Numbered from the stretch's first letter, positions 8,881-18,534 are shown. The stretch is 64,000 nucleotides of DNA from Paenibacillus sp. FSL R10-2782 (GCF_038592985.1 NZ_CP151951.1:549001-613000); one strand, 5' to 3'. Notes: a model not told the origin generated them from the sequence alone. Numbers and translations: made by a program.

Positions 8881-10257
8881 TTAGTAATCATCGTTCAAAT
8901 ACATTCCGCACATTAATCTCTTATACTCTGCATCAGTTTCACGGGACGCAAATAATCGGGAATGCTCGTAAAGCCCAATGTATTTAATGATACAGGATTT
9001 ATTATCGACCTCAAAGGCTTTTTCCATACCGTCGATTAGATATTGAAAACCAACGTCAAATGCCCCTCTGCTTAAATAATAGTGTGCCAGCTCATACAGA
9101 AAAAGAATATATAAATCTGGCGTGATCTTGTGCGTATACGTAACAATAGCTTTTTCCCGCACCATAAAGGCTGCAATGTCTGTGTCGAACTTTTTAAGAA
9201 AATAGTCTACCTTGATATCCTGTTGATTGGCGGCTCTGACGATTTTGAACAATCCCGGCATCAGCTCGGTTTGTGAAGCTTCAATGCAGTTAACATAATC
9301 CAAAATAGCGCTTACATCTCCGGTTAGCATTTTATATAAAAATAGACTGGACCGTGCCCATCCTTTACATTTGTTCAGCCAGTATTGTGTTTCCTCATCC
9401 GTCTCCTTCACCCAGCTTAGATCAGCATACGCGTACGTATATTGTAGCGCTTGCTTGTAGTTTCCCTGAGCCTCACAAATGTTCGCACGAAGATAGTTAG
9501 AATAGGCCATATAAAAGAACATCGGTCTTTGTGGCTTTTTGAGTGGTTCCTGATTAACCTTATTGGGCTGGTGCATAAGAAGGTATTGAAAATTAGCCTC
9601 ATCATCCATATCCTGAGCCAGGTCCTTGGCTAAATCCCACAATTTCCTGTGCATATAGGCAATCGCCAGTTCTCTTAATGCGTCGAGTCGGTCGATGTCA
9701 TCAAGCTGATCCAAAAGTGGAAAAACCCGGTTAGCAGCATCGACGTTTTGTTCTTTATCGGGTCCCAGCCCAAGAATAAACAAGCGATACTGGCACAAGG
9801 CCAGTCGTTCTGAACGTCGGCCTCCCTCTCTTTTGACAATATTTTTGTAGAGCAGGGCTGCGGCGGCATGTTTGTCATGTATAAAAAAATCCTCAGCTAC
9901 TTCGAACAACAGTGGGGCGTAATTCGTGTTATCCAACCATAAATAGCTGGTTTGCCGAATACACTCCAGCTTGCCCAGTTCTTCACATCGGTATAAAAAA
10001 GGTTTAATGTGACGCCAATCAGGTAAGGATTCGACCAGACATTCTTCGATGTAATGTTCATAAAAATGGCCTGTATTCAGTCGCATACCGTATGTAACCC
10101 GATCCAGTTGCTCTACCGAGAATGGCATTTTTTTGCCCAAAATAGCATGGACTGTTTCCGTTTCTACATCTGCCATTTCGCAAAATTGGATAATGCTTAG
10201 GTCTTCTCGTGCCATGAATTGCTCCAGCTCTGTGCGTATCGTGGTTGTATGTTCCAA
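8881..10257 (-). CDS. HTH/TPR regulator, AloR-like (RRNPP-type)
   Basis: About 458 residues. The N-terminus (about 1-60) is a degenerate XRE-type helix-turn-helix (LSIIQFCEMADVETETVHAI). The remainder is made of helical repeats of TPR type. This layout is that of peptide-sensing RRNPP regulators, and the wording of the HTH is like the Paenibacillus AloR group of quorum-sensing receptors. AloR genes usually have a small secreted-peptide gene just downstream on the same strand; here a terminator follows within 70 bases and no such gene is visible. The TTG at 10257 is preferred because AAAGGGGTGG lies five bases upstream; a GTG at 10275 is the alternative. Confidence 0.75.
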   Translation of the reverse strand: MEHTTTIRTELEQFMAREDLSIIQFCEMADVETETVHAILGKKMPFSVEQLDRVTYGMRLNTGHFYEHYIEECLVESLPDWRHIKPFLYRCEELGKLECIRQTSYLWLDNTNYAPLLFEVAEDFFIHDKHAAAALLYKNIVKREGGRRSERLALCQYRLFILGLGPDKEQNVDAANRVFPLLDQLDDIDRLDALRELAIAYMHRKLWDLAKDLAQDMDDEANFQYLLMHQPNKVNQEPLKKPQRPMFFYMAYSNYLRANICEAQGNYKQALQYTYAYADLSWVKETDEETQYWLNKCKGWARSSLFLYKMLTGDVSAILDYVNCIEASQTELMPGLFKIVRAANQQDIKVDYFLKKFDTDIAAFMVREKAIVTYTHKITPDLYILFLYELAHYYLSRGAFDVGFQYLIDGMEKAFEVDNKSCIIKYIGLYEHSRLFASRETDAEYKRLMCGMYLNDDY

Positions 10258-10355
10258 ATGAACCACCCCTTTCACAATCCGGATGCTAAATCAGTGATTA
10301 TCTGAACATATTATATCACCGTTTTGGGAATGTTTGTATGTGGAAAAGAGAGCGT

Positions 10356-12119
10356 CTATTCCACCCGCTTCACAGGCGTTGCCTTCAGCACGGCGTAGCC
10401 GTAAGCTGTAAGCTCGGCGCGGAAGCCCTTCGCTCCTGCCGACCACTGGCCTTCGCCAAAAGCCAATTCCCATTCCTGCTCGGGAATGTCCAGCTCAAAC
10501 ACGTGGCTTTTACCGGAACGATTAAATAGCACGAGCAGCACCTCTTCCTCGCTGCGGCGCTCATAGGCGAGGGATGCGCCTTCCGGCTCTGCCTCCAGGA
10601 AAGTGAGGCTTCCCGCAGCACGCAGCGCCGGGTGCTCCTTGCGCAGCGCAATCAGCTCGCGGTAAAAGTCGAACAGCCCGCGGTCCTGCTTGTTGGGGTC
10701 CCACTCCATACACTTGCGGCAGCCTGGATCGGCATCTCCATCCAGACCGATTTCATCACCGTAATAGATGCAGGGCGCGCCCATGTACGTGAACTGGAAC
10801 AGAACGGCCAGCCGCATCAGCCGCTGGTCATCACCACACAGCGTCAGGAGGCGCGGCGTGTCGTGGCTATCCAGCAGATTGAAGGCCACTTCAGCGGCCT
10901 GCTGCGGATAGCGGGCCAACTGCCGTCCGATAGCAAAAGCGAAGCTTTGGGCATCGGACTCCTTTTTGACGAAAAAATCATTCACCGCATAAGTGAACGG
11001 ATAATTCATCGTCGCATCAAACTGGTCGCCCTGTAGCCATTCAGACGATTCATTCCACATTTCACCCAGAATGTACGCATCCGGGTTGGCCTGCTTGACC
11101 GTGGTGCGGAACTCCCGCCAAAAGGCGTGATCCACCTCGTCTGCCACATCCAGCCGCCACCCGTCGATGCCGATTTCTTCGATCCAATATTTTGCCACAT
11201 CCAGCAGGTACTTCTTCACCTCGGGATGCTCGGTGTTTAGCTTGGGCATCATCGGCTCCAGCCCGAAGGTATCGTAGGTAGGTGTATCATCAACGACTTC
11301 CAGCGGGAAGCTATGTACGTGGAACCAGTCCTTGTAAGGGGAGGCTTCGCCTTTTTCCAGTACGTCCACGAACGGCTTAAAGGTACGTCCCGAATGATTG
11401 AACACTGCATCGAACAGTACCCGGATTCCCCGGTCGTGGCAGGCATCCACCAGTTTTTTTAACGTCTCCTTGTCCCCAAAATGCGGGTCCACCTCCATAT
11501 AATCCTCGGTATCGTATTTATGGTTGGTCGTCGCCTTGAACACAGGCGTCATATACAGGGCGTTAATCCCCAACTCGTTCAGGTGGTCCAGATGATCTAT
11601 AATCCCCTGTAGATCGCCACCAAAAAAATTGTCGGTTTGCGGCGTGTCCCCCCATGCCTCGGCACCTTCCGGGCTAATAGAGGGGTCACCGTTCGCAAAG
11701 CGTTCCGGGAAAATCTGATAAAAAACCGCATCCTTCACCCATGCAGGCGGCTTGAGAATATCAATTGGATTCAAAAACGGGTATTGGAACAGGCCGTCTG
11801 CATTTTGCGGCTCTTGGGTGGTGAAGTCGTTCTCGTTCATCCATAGCTGTTCTGCTTCGTCTTCCAGCAAAAATCCATATTTCAGCCGGCGGTGAGTGGG
11901 CTTTACGGTACATTGGTAGTAATCAAATCTGGCGTCGGTGGCGAATTTGGACATCGGAATGAGCTGTCGGGTGCGATCCCAGTCGTATTTGTCCCCGGTG
12001 AGAGCGTGCACAGCGCTCAGGTCATTTTTTTTCACACGGAGTCGTAAATAAATGGTTGCATCATCATAACCAAAAGCCCAATTGCGCTTCGGATGATGGT
12101 ATATCGCTTCCAGCAGCAT
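10356..12119 (-). CDS. GH13 neopullulanase/maltogenic amylase (cyclomaltodextrinase)
   Basis: This 587-residue cytoplasmic enzyme hydrolyses cyclodextrins, maltodextrins and pullulan to maltose or panose. An N-terminal CBM34-type beta domain (1-125) precedes the catalytic barrel. The GH13 motifs are DAVFNHS, GWRLDVADEVDH (nucleophile Asp), GEMWNES (acid/base Glu) and LLDSHDTPR, and the MPKLN motif marks the neopullulanase subfamily GH13_20. Length is as expected, and AGGAGG precedes the ATG by about seven bases. Together with the glucosidase at 2.2 kb it would convert imported dextrins to glucose. B. subtilis YvdF is the nearest named relative. Confidence 0.93.
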   Translation of the reverse strand: MLLEAIYHHPKRNWAFGYDDATIYLRLRVKKNDLSAVHALTGDKYDWDRTRQLIPMSKFATDARFDYYQCTVKPTHRRLKYGFLLEDEAEQLWMNENDFTTQEPQNADGLFQYPFLNPIDILKPPAWVKDAVFYQIFPERFANGDPSISPEGAEAWGDTPQTDNFFGGDLQGIIDHLDHLNELGINALYMTPVFKATTNHKYDTEDYMEVDPHFGDKETLKKLVDACHDRGIRVLFDAVFNHSGRTFKPFVDVLEKGEASPYKDWFHVHSFPLEVVDDTPTYDTFGLEPMMPKLNTEHPEVKKYLLDVAKYWIEEIGIDGWRLDVADEVDHAFWREFRTTVKQANPDAYILGEMWNESSEWLQGDQFDATMNYPFTYAVNDFFVKKESDAQSFAFAIGRQLARYPQQAAEVAFNLLDSHDTPRLLTLCGDDQRLMRLAVLFQFTYMGAPCIYYGDEIGLDGDADPGCRKCMEWDPNKQDRGLFDFYRELIALRKEHPALRAAGSLTFLEAEPEGASLAYERRSEEEVLLVLFNRSGKSHVFELDIPEQEWELAFGEGQWSAGAKGFRAELTAYGYAVLKATPVKRVE

Positions 12120-12271
12120 ATGGTATTCCTCCTATTTTGCAAGCCGTAGAATTTGAAATCATATAGCATATGTCGTATAAGGTAGTTATTAACCTTTTTA
12201 TGCGGGTTATGTACCATCAATGCTATAATGCCCATTACTATAAAAGAAAAACGATAAGTAGGTGCGCGTGA

Positions 12272-12946
12272 ATGAAAACAAATGTGTTATATATCGAGGA
12301 CGATCAGGATATCGGAGCTTGGATGCATCAATATTTGGAGGAGCGGAATTACGCTGTGGTGTGGCTGCGCAGCGGAGATGGAGCTGTGGAAGCATCCCGT
12401 ACATGCCAGCTTGTGATTCTGGATGTGATGCTACCCGGTCTGGATGGATTTACGATTGGAAAAAGGCTCAAGAAGGAACGTCCCGAGCTCCCCATCCTTA
12501 TGCTGTCCGCCCGTACTTCTATTGACGATAAGCTGCAAGGATTGGATTTTGCCGACGATTATGTGACGAAGCCCTTTCATCCGGACGAGCTGATTGCACG
12601 TATGGAGGTTTTGCTGCGTCGATCTGGTACGGTGCCCGAGGAATCCTTACAGTTGGGGCATCTGACGGTGTACCCTCCCGATAACCGTATTGTGAACCGT
12701 GATACCGGGGAAGAAATTACGCTGACAGGCAAGCAATATCATATTTTCGCTTATTTGCTACGGCATTTGGGCCAGATTATGACGAAGGAGCAAATGTATG
12801 AAGCCGTGTGGGGTGATCCGTATATGGACGGGGACAAAACCTTGATGGTCCACATTCGGCATCTGCGCGAAAAGCTGGAGGCTGATCCTGCCACACCCCG
12901 CATCATTGAGACGATTCGTGGTGTAGGCTATCGGGTTAAGGTGTAA
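12272..12946 (+). CDS. OmpR-family response regulator
   Basis: The 224-residue protein has a receiver domain with acidic pair EDD (9-11), phospho-acceptor Asp51 (LVILDVMLPG) and conserved Lys in VTKPF, then a winged-helix DNA-binding domain (about 125-224). The stop shares one base with the start of the histidine kinase, so the two are co-translated. The downstream ABC exporter begins 50 bases after the kinase, so the regulator most likely controls that exporter, as in SpaRK- or BceRS-type systems. The ribosome site is weak (GTAGG). Confidence 0.93.
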   Translation: MKTNVLYIEDDQDIGAWMHQYLEERNYAVVWLRSGDGAVEASRTCQLVILDVMLPGLDGFTIGKRLKKERPELPILMLSARTSIDDKLQGLDFADDYVTKPFHPDELIARMEVLLRRSGTVPEESLQLGHLTVYPPDNRIVNRDTGEEITLTGKQYHIFAYLLRHLGQIMTKEQMYEAVWGDPYMDGDKTLMVHIRHLREKLEADPATPRIIETIRGVGYRVKV

Positions 12947-14337
12947 TGAACGGGCTGCGAAAGGGAACACGTTTCCGAAATTCACTGTTGTTCCGCTACC
13001 TGATTATTCTTGTGGTTGCTATGATGCTATTGCCGATTATGCTGCCTGCTATGTTAATTGTAAGTAGTGTCTTGTCTGCTTGGGTTACGGATATGAAGCC
13101 TGCTAATTCACATTATCTCTCCAGTTCCCGGACCGAGGATAGCTGGCATCGCGAAGCTGTAGCCTTGAAAGGAGCCACACCAGAGCAAATCTCAGCCCAT
13201 CTGCGCAAAATACAGCGGGATATTTTCCCCGATTCACAGATATTTTGGGTGGATACCGCAGGTAAAACAAGGTTGGAGCTACCGACACAGCCTGACGTTC
13301 CAAAGCAATGGGATGCGGCACAGACAGTTGTATTTATGAAGCAAGCCATAAATTCAGACTTATTTACTGTAGTCGCGTTTATTGGCGGTGGGAAGAGGAA
13401 CGCCGATCAGGGCTATATGGTATTAAAAATTCCCCGTTCGTTTTATGATCAGCAGCGTAAAGACAATAGCATGACACTGTACTATCTCTTTTTTATTTTA
13501 CTAATACTCGTAGCATTTATATTCGTATCTCTCCTGTTTTTTGGAGGCATTCGGCGCAGACTGGTGCGGCTTCAGGCAGCCATGTCGCAGAGGGGAGAGG
13601 ATGGATTGCCCATTCTCGTCAGCACCGGACGACCGGATGAAATCGGCAAGCTGGAGGAAGCGTTCAACCAGATGGTTGAGCAGCTGGCGGAAAGCCGGGG
13701 ACGTGAGCGCCAGGAGGAAGAGCTGCGGAAAAGGCTGGTCGCTGATCTGTCACACGATATTCGGACGCCGCTTACGGTCGTACGCAGCCACCTGTACACA
13801 TTGGACGACGAAAACCTGAGTGACAGGGGAAAACGGTCTATTTCATTGATGGAAAACAAGCTAAAAGACCTCGGAAGTCTGATCGACAACCTGCTTGCCT
13901 ATAATCTTCTCTCCAGCGGCAAATACACTTTGAATAACGAACCGCGTGATATCCTGCGACTGGTGCGGGAATGTGCGGCCAGCTGGTATCCGGTTTGGGA
14001 AAAGGAGGGCTTTGAGGTGGATATCGACTTGCCTGAGCATAGTATCGTGTGGAAGGTCGATGAGCAGGGCTTTCGCCGTTTGCTAGACAATCTCTTCCAA
14101 AATGTAGTTCGCCACGCCGTCTCAGGCCAATATATCGGTATCCATATAGAGGAACATAACGGGAAAGAGGCATTAGTCATTGCGGATAAAGGACCGGGAA
14201 TGGAGCAGCAATCCAGTGGAAAAGGAGCCGGGATTGGCTTGGCGATTACTGAATTGCTGGCTCGTGAAATGAATCTGGAGAGGGACATTGTCAGTTCATC
14301 CGTCGGGACACAAATCCGTTTTTTAAACAAAACTTAA
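12946..14337 (+). CDS. Sensor histidine kinase
   Basis: The 463 residues contain transmembrane helix 1 (about 17-45), an extracellular sensor of about 130 residues, helix 2 (about 178-200), a HAMP linker, and the kinase core: H-box LVADLSHDIRTPL with His270, N-box LLDNLFQNVVRHA, and G-boxes ADKGPGM and GAGIGLAI. The sizeable extracellular domain separates it from the intramembrane-sensing BceS type, which has almost none, and places it nearer the SpaK/NisK-like or general EnvZ-like kinases. It forms an operon with the response regulator and LanFEG-like transporter. Confidence 0.93.
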   Translation: MNGLRKGTRFRNSLLFRYLIILVVAMMLLPIMLPAMLIVSSVLSAWVTDMKPANSHYLSSSRTEDSWHREAVALKGATPEQISAHLRKIQRDIFPDSQIFWVDTAGKTRLELPTQPDVPKQWDAAQTVVFMKQAINSDLFTVVAFIGGGKRNADQGYMVLKIPRSFYDQQRKDNSMTLYYLFFILLILVAFIFVSLLFFGGIRRRLVRLQAAMSQRGEDGLPILVSTGRPDEIGKLEEAFNQMVEQLAESRGRERQEEELRKRLVADLSHDIRTPLTVVRSHLYTLDDENLSDRGKRSISLMENKLKDLGSLIDNLLAYNLLSSGKYTLNNEPRDILRLVRECAASWYPVWEKEGFEVDIDLPEHSIVWKVDEQGFRRLLDNLFQNVVRHAVSGQYIGIHIEEHNGKEALVIADKGPGMEQQSSGKGAGIGLAITELLAREMNLERDIVSSSVGTQIRFLNKT

Positions 14338-14396
14338 ACTAAGAGTTCCCTTGGTCTTAAACTTGGCACGTTACGATAGGTGTCGAGGTGAGAAAC

Positions 14397-15314
14397 TTGA
14401 ACGAATACATTATTGAAACGAACGGTCTTAGCAAATTATACAAAGGACGCCCTGCGGTCAACCAACTGGATCTGAAAATAGGTCGGGGAGATATTTACGG
14501 CTTTCTCGGCCCAAATGGAGCGGGGAAAACGACAACCATCCGTATGCTGCTCGGACTCATTCGCCCGACTCGGGGAACGATTCGCATATTTGGCAAGGAT
14601 ATCCGCAGACATAAGCTGGATATTTTGCGTAAAGTCGGCTCGCTGGTCGAATACCCTTCGTATTACGGTCATTTGAACGCAGTGGAAAATCTGGAGGCCA
14701 TTCGTCGCATTTTAAATGTGCCCAAGGAGAACATTGCGGACGTGCTGGAAGTCGTTCGACTGACCAAGCATGCCAAGCGCCCGGTCAAGGGCTACTCGCT
14801 GGGCATGAAGCAACGGCTTGGTATCGCCGCCGCGCTGCTAGGCCATCCGGAATTGCTTATTTTGGACGAGCCTACCAATGGTTTGGACCCGGAGGGCATT
14901 CAGGAAATGCGTGCATTGATTCAGGCGATGCCCAAGGAACGAGGAATCACCGTGCTGGTATCCAGCCATCTGCTGAGCGAAGTGGAGCATATGGCGAATA
15001 CGGTGGGAATTATCCGCGAAGGAGAACTGGTTTTCCAGAATACGATTCACAATCTCCGTCAGGAATCCGCAGGGGGGATTCGTATTGTGACGTCAGACCC
15101 GGAAACAGCCCAGCTCATTGCACGTGAGCAGGGTTATCATTCGGTGAGAGACGGGGCTGCTCTGGATTTTGAAAATATGAATGACGCAGCTGTGGCGCTG
15201 CTGGTCAGAAGGCTGGTCGAAAACACGCATGCTATATACCGTGTAGAGGAACGCCGCAAATCCCTGGAGGATATGTTCATGCAGGTCGTCGGCAAAGGAG
15301 GGACTTCCCTATGA
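14397..15314 (+). CDS. LanF-like ABC transporter ATP-binding protein
   Basis: This ATPase of about 305 residues belongs to the BcrA/LanF group, which energises removal of lantibiotics or bacitracin-like peptides from the membrane. It shows Walker A GPNGAGKTT, Q-loop region LVEYPSYYGHL with the atypical Glu that replaces Gln in LanF proteins (E-loop), signature YSLGMKQRL, Walker B LLILDEPTNGLDPEG and switch SSHLLSEVEH. The TTG at 14397 has GAGGTGAG five bases upstream; a GTG at 14388 is the alternative. The stop overlaps the next gene by four bases. Confidence 0.9.
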   Translation: MNEYIIETNGLSKLYKGRPAVNQLDLKIGRGDIYGFLGPNGAGKTTTIRMLLGLIRPTRGTIRIFGKDIRRHKLDILRKVGSLVEYPSYYGHLNAVENLEAIRRILNVPKENIADVLEVVRLTKHAKRPVKGYSLGMKQRLGIAAALLGHPELLILDEPTNGLDPEGIQEMRALIQAMPKERGITVLVSSHLLSEVEHMANTVGIIREGELVFQNTIHNLRQESAGGIRIVTSDPETAQLIAREQGYHSVRDGAALDFENMNDAAVALLVRRLVENTHAIYRVEERRKSLEDMFMQVVGKGGTSL

Positions 15315-16027
15315 TGCTACGAGCGCTGACTGCGGATCTGCTCAAAGCGCGCAGAAAGGGTATCTGGTTTCTGGTGTTTCTAGGACCACTTGGGCTGGTG
15401 GCGATGCAGGCACTGAATTTCGGGCTTCGTTATGATTATCTGATTCCGCGCAGCAAGGGTCATCTGTGGGAAGCCTTGATGGATAACATTGCTATTTTTG
15501 TTCCCCTTGCGCTGGTGTTAGGGGCCACGATGGTCGCTTCCATGCTGGCGAATGTGGAGCATTCGTCCAACTCATGGAAGCAACTGCTGGCCTTGCCGAT
15601 CTCCAAATTCAGCGTCTATATGGCCAAGCTGACGCTGGCTATCGGGATGCTGTGTGTATCCTGCCTGCTACTTACCGTTGGAACGTGGGGACTGGGCATG
15701 ATACTTGGCTTCGGGGGAGAGCCTGCTCCGATAGGAGAATTACTGCGGCTCGGATTCTGGCCCTTGGGAGGTTCACTGCCCATTCTCGTACTGCTGTTGT
15801 GGCTAACGGTCACGTTTCATAATCAGGCACTGCCTGTAACACTAGGCATTACGCTAGGCATCGGCAGCTTGTTTGCTTCCCAGCTATCTGGGTATTTTCC
15901 GCTGGCTTGGCCTCAATTCGCATGGGCTGCACCTCAGGCGTGGATGTTTGCGTCTATTGGCTGCGGAATGGGTGCGCTTCTCAGCCTGCTGACGGCGGCT
16001 CATTTTAGCAGAAAGGATGTGGCGTAA
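15311..16027 (+). CDS. LanE-type ABC permease (MutE/EpiE-like)
   Basis: The 238-residue protein has about six transmembrane helices and the short cytoplasmic N-terminus typical of lantibiotic-immunity permeases. It carries the ANVEHSSNSWKQLLALPIS stretch that is characteristic of this family (membrane-facing WKQ motif). It overlaps the ATPase gene by four bases (ATGA) and ends one base into the next permease, so the three subunits form one coupled unit. In the cell it would pair with the second permease in the membrane and export an amphipathic peptide. No producer peptide is encoded nearby. Confidence 0.88.
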   Translation: MMLRALTADLLKARRKGIWFLVFLGPLGLVAMQALNFGLRYDYLIPRSKGHLWEALMDNIAIFVPLALVLGATMVASMLANVEHSSNSWKQLLALPISKFSVYMAKLTLAIGMLCVSCLLLTVGTWGLGMILGFGGEPAPIGELLRLGFWPLGGSLPILVLLLWLTVTFHNQALPVTLGITLGIGSLFASQLSGYFPLAWPQFAWAAPQAWMFASIGCGMGALLSLLTAAHFSRKDVA

Positions 16028-16755
16028 TGTTCGGAGGATATGTACGACTGCTTTCTGTTGAACGTTTGAAAATAGCCAAGTCGCCCGTCTGGTTGCTTGC
16101 GCTCGTCAGCCCGGGGATTGCCGTTCTGATCGGACTGCTGTCGACTCCCGGAGGGAATTGGCTTGCCTTGTTATCTACTATGCTCACATTGCATGCGCTG
16201 CTATTTCTGCCGATGCTGACCGCCGTATTTGCGTCCTTGGTCTGCCGATTCGAACATGGGGGCGGCGGCTGGAAGCAACTGTTGTCGTTGCCATTGTCCC
16301 GCACCAGTCTCTACGCAGCCAAGCTGACGATGATTATGGCTTTGGTGGGGCTGACTCAGCTATTGTTCGGGGGAGCGCTGCTGGGTGTCGGAGCTGTGCA
16401 GGACATGAACGGGCCGATTCCTTGGTCTATGATTGCCCAAAGTCTGCTCGCAGGCTGGGTAGCCTGTCTGCCGCTGGCTGCGTTACAGCTGATGGTGTCT
16501 TTCCTATGGTCCAGCTTTGCCGCGCCGCTCGCCTTGAACTTTGTTTTCACAGTGCCCAATATTCTGGTCGCCAACTCACAGACCTATGGTCCGTACTATC
16601 CGTGGGTACAGCCTGTGCTGGCGATGATGCCTGCCGGAAGAGACAGCTTCGGGGCTTTCATCGTACCAGCCGATACGCTGATTACGGTTGTTCTGGGCAG
16701 CTTTGCTGTGTTTGGGATTGCGGGCCTGACGGTATTCCGTCGTAAAGAAATATAA
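16027..16755 (+). CDS. LanG-type ABC permease (MutG-like)
   Basis: The 242-residue protein has about six transmembrane helices. Its CRFEHGGGGWKQLLSLPLSR segment parallels the WKQLL motif of the preceding permease, so the two are paralogues that pair as a heterodimer. It starts at the last base of the preceding gene and ends just before a strong terminator, closing a five-gene unit: regulator, kinase, ATPase and two permeases. The likely role is resistance to an external lantibiotic or similar peptide. Confidence 0.88.
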   Translation: MFGGYVRLLSVERLKIAKSPVWLLALVSPGIAVLIGLLSTPGGNWLALLSTMLTLHALLFLPMLTAVFASLVCRFEHGGGGWKQLLSLPLSRTSLYAAKLTMIMALVGLTQLLFGGALLGVGAVQDMNGPIPWSMIAQSLLAGWVACLPLAALQLMVSFLWSSFAAPLALNFVFTVPNILVANSQTYGPYYPWVQPVLAMMPAGRDSFGAFIVPADTLITVVLGSFAVFGIAGLTVFRRKEI

Positions 16756-16803
16756 GACGGAATATGAGGATTCAGCTCTATCTGTTTTTTCAAGGTCTCT
16801 ATG

Positions 16804-16837
16804 AAAACAAATGACCCTCTTATGGGTCATTTGTTTT
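16804..16837. terminator. Perfect-stem terminator after exporter operon
   Basis: AAAACAAATGACCC and GGGTCATTTGTTTT form a perfect 14-base stem with a six-base loop. A and T runs at the ends make it work in both directions. Confidence 0.85.
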
Positions 16838-16888
16838 AAAGTTATCGTTCTTCCAGGTCATATTTCAGCCCTGATATATAAAGATCAT

Positions 16889-17158
16889 TCAACTTCTAGC
16901 TCGGGAAGTTATTCTAAATGCGGCATAGGTCATCAGGGCATAAATAATGCCGTACATCGCCCATGTATCCAAGTTGGCTCTAAAGGTGGCTATATTTGTT
17001 GTGATAAATAGGAGGGGAAGTAAAAGAGCTACACCTACACCCGGTAGAATTCTCGAATGAAGAATTGCGCACATAATTCCCGTTATAATGGCGATTAGAG
17101 GGCATACGAGCAGAGTGGGAACAAGGGGGTTCAGTTGGTGAAAAACTAAATAAATCAT
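16889..17158 (-). CDS. Small membrane protein, DUF2651 (YbeF)-like
   Basis: The 89-residue product has three hydrophobic segments: about 10-32, 38-56 and 64-82. The order of a helix, a short basic turn (HSRILPG) and two further helices resembles DUF2651 proteins such as B. subtilis YbeF. A ribosome site AAGGCGAGG lies upstream of the ATG. It follows the 17.2-18.4 kb gene with a 39-base gap and may be in the same operon. Function is unknown; the family match is by eye only. Confidence 0.6.
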   Translation of the reverse strand: MIYLVFHQLNPLVPTLLVCPLIAIITGIMCAILHSRILPGVGVALLLPLLFITTNIATFRANLDTWAMYGIIYALMTYAAFRITSRARS

Positions 17159-17197
17159 AAATACACCTCGCCTTGAAGGAGTATGGCAACTTCGTAG

Positions 17198-18424
17198 CTA
17201 ATTTGTGCCCAAAAAACGAACCATTTCTTTATCGGAATGATAGCTCAAGGGAATGACAGCCTCCTCGGAACCTGTCTCTAAACTGTAGCGTCGTATTTCT
17301 CTGACTCGGTCCAAAGGTTTTTTCTTAACAAAGTCATATAATATATCAATTGAATTTCCAGAAATATGTGTACCTGATATATATCCTCTTTCAGTTTCTT
17401 TTTTTTGAATAAAATCTTTACTCTGTTTTAATTGAATTTTTTTAACGTTTTGTAAGGAATCATCCCATACCATGATTTTATTATTATTTGATATGATATA
17501 CAAATTTCCGTCATGTATTGCAGTATCATACAAGGAAAATGATTCGTTAGAGATAGAAATTTCTTTATCTAGGGTGCCATTGGAGGGATTTACAATTTGC
17601 ATAACAGGCCGATCCTGAATACCCGGACGATTTCCATCCAGCATGACGATTAAACGATTATGAAACCATTGAAGGGACGATCCGTTATTTTGCCCCACTG
17701 GATAATATGCTTGTTCCTGAGATTTATGATTTGGGATAGAATAATTATGAAGCAAGCTATTTGTGTTTAGGTCAATTACATAAATACCGACGTTTTCTCC
17801 ATTCCCGTCTATGTATAGTACATAAGCTTTATTATCTTTTTCTACCACAGATTGGAAATATCCTGGCAACATTATGTGATGAAGTGTCGAATTGCCGGTC
17901 TTTGAATATACCAACTCATTAGCATATACCTTTGGCGAATATTGTGGATTGTTACCCACATTCATTGAGAAAAATAGATATTCTCCACTACTTTTAACAA
18001 AAGAGGTGCCGATTGCTCTATCCTGGTCGTACTTTGAAGGACCAAAAAAAGAGCGAATGATCCCTGATTTATCCAGAACATAATGCCGATTTTGTCGCTC
18101 AGAGGTGATATAGTAGTTGCCAGACAACTTGGTAGAATAATAGAGAGCACGACCATTTTCTAGCTTCTGCACACCTATAATATCTCCAGTAGGGCTGTAG
18201 CTTACAAGATCAGCACCTTCCTTCATTGCGTCAGAATAGATGGCCACAAAGCCTTTTTCAGCGGTATTCAGTTCTATATTTTTTGAGAGAGCACTCATAG
18301 ATGGATTAGAATTTTGAGATGAATGATTTTCTGTATTTTTATTAATGATAAAAAGGGTTAAAAGAAGAACGATTATGCATGCTATAACAATTACGATCCA
18401 AACCACCTGTTTCTTTGTTAGCAA
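17198..18424 (-). CDS. Membrane-anchored protein, probable beta-propeller
   Basis: About 408 residues from a TTG at 18424 that has GGGGGT upstream; an ATG at 18496 would add 24 residues without a clear site. A single transmembrane helix at about 8-28 places the rest outside the cell. The outer domain has recurrent blocks such as GNLYIISNNNKIMVWDD and NKAYVLYIDGNGENVGIYVID, spaced by 45-60 residues, which suggest a beta-propeller with five to seven blades. There is no catalytic motif. It lies between a secreted cysteine hydrolase and a small membrane protein on the same strand. Function unknown. Confidence 0.65.
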   Translation of the reverse strand: MLTKKQVVWIVIVIACIIVLLLTLFIINKNTENHSSQNSNPSMSALSKNIELNTAEKGFVAIYSDAMKEGADLVSYSPTGDIIGVQKLENGRALYYSTKLSGNYYITSERQNRHYVLDKSGIIRSFFGPSKYDQDRAIGTSFVKSSGEYLFFSMNVGNNPQYSPKVYANELVYSKTGNSTLHHIMLPGYFQSVVEKDNKAYVLYIDGNGENVGIYVIDLNTNSLLHNYSIPNHKSQEQAYYPVGQNNGSSLQWFHNRLIVMLDGNRPGIQDRPVMQIVNPSNGTLDKEISISNESFSLYDTAIHDGNLYIISNNNKIMVWDDSLQNVKKIQLKQSKDFIQKKETERGYISGTHISGNSIDILYDFVKKKPLDRVREIRRYSLETGSEEAVIPLSYHSDKEMVRFLGTN

Positions 18425-18534
18425 TGTCTTTACCCCCATGAGAATTTTGATATCAATATAAAAAATGATTCCAGTTAGTAGAATTGTGTATTTCAACTAA
18501 CTGGAATTTTAAGTATTATAGTTGATTACTATGA

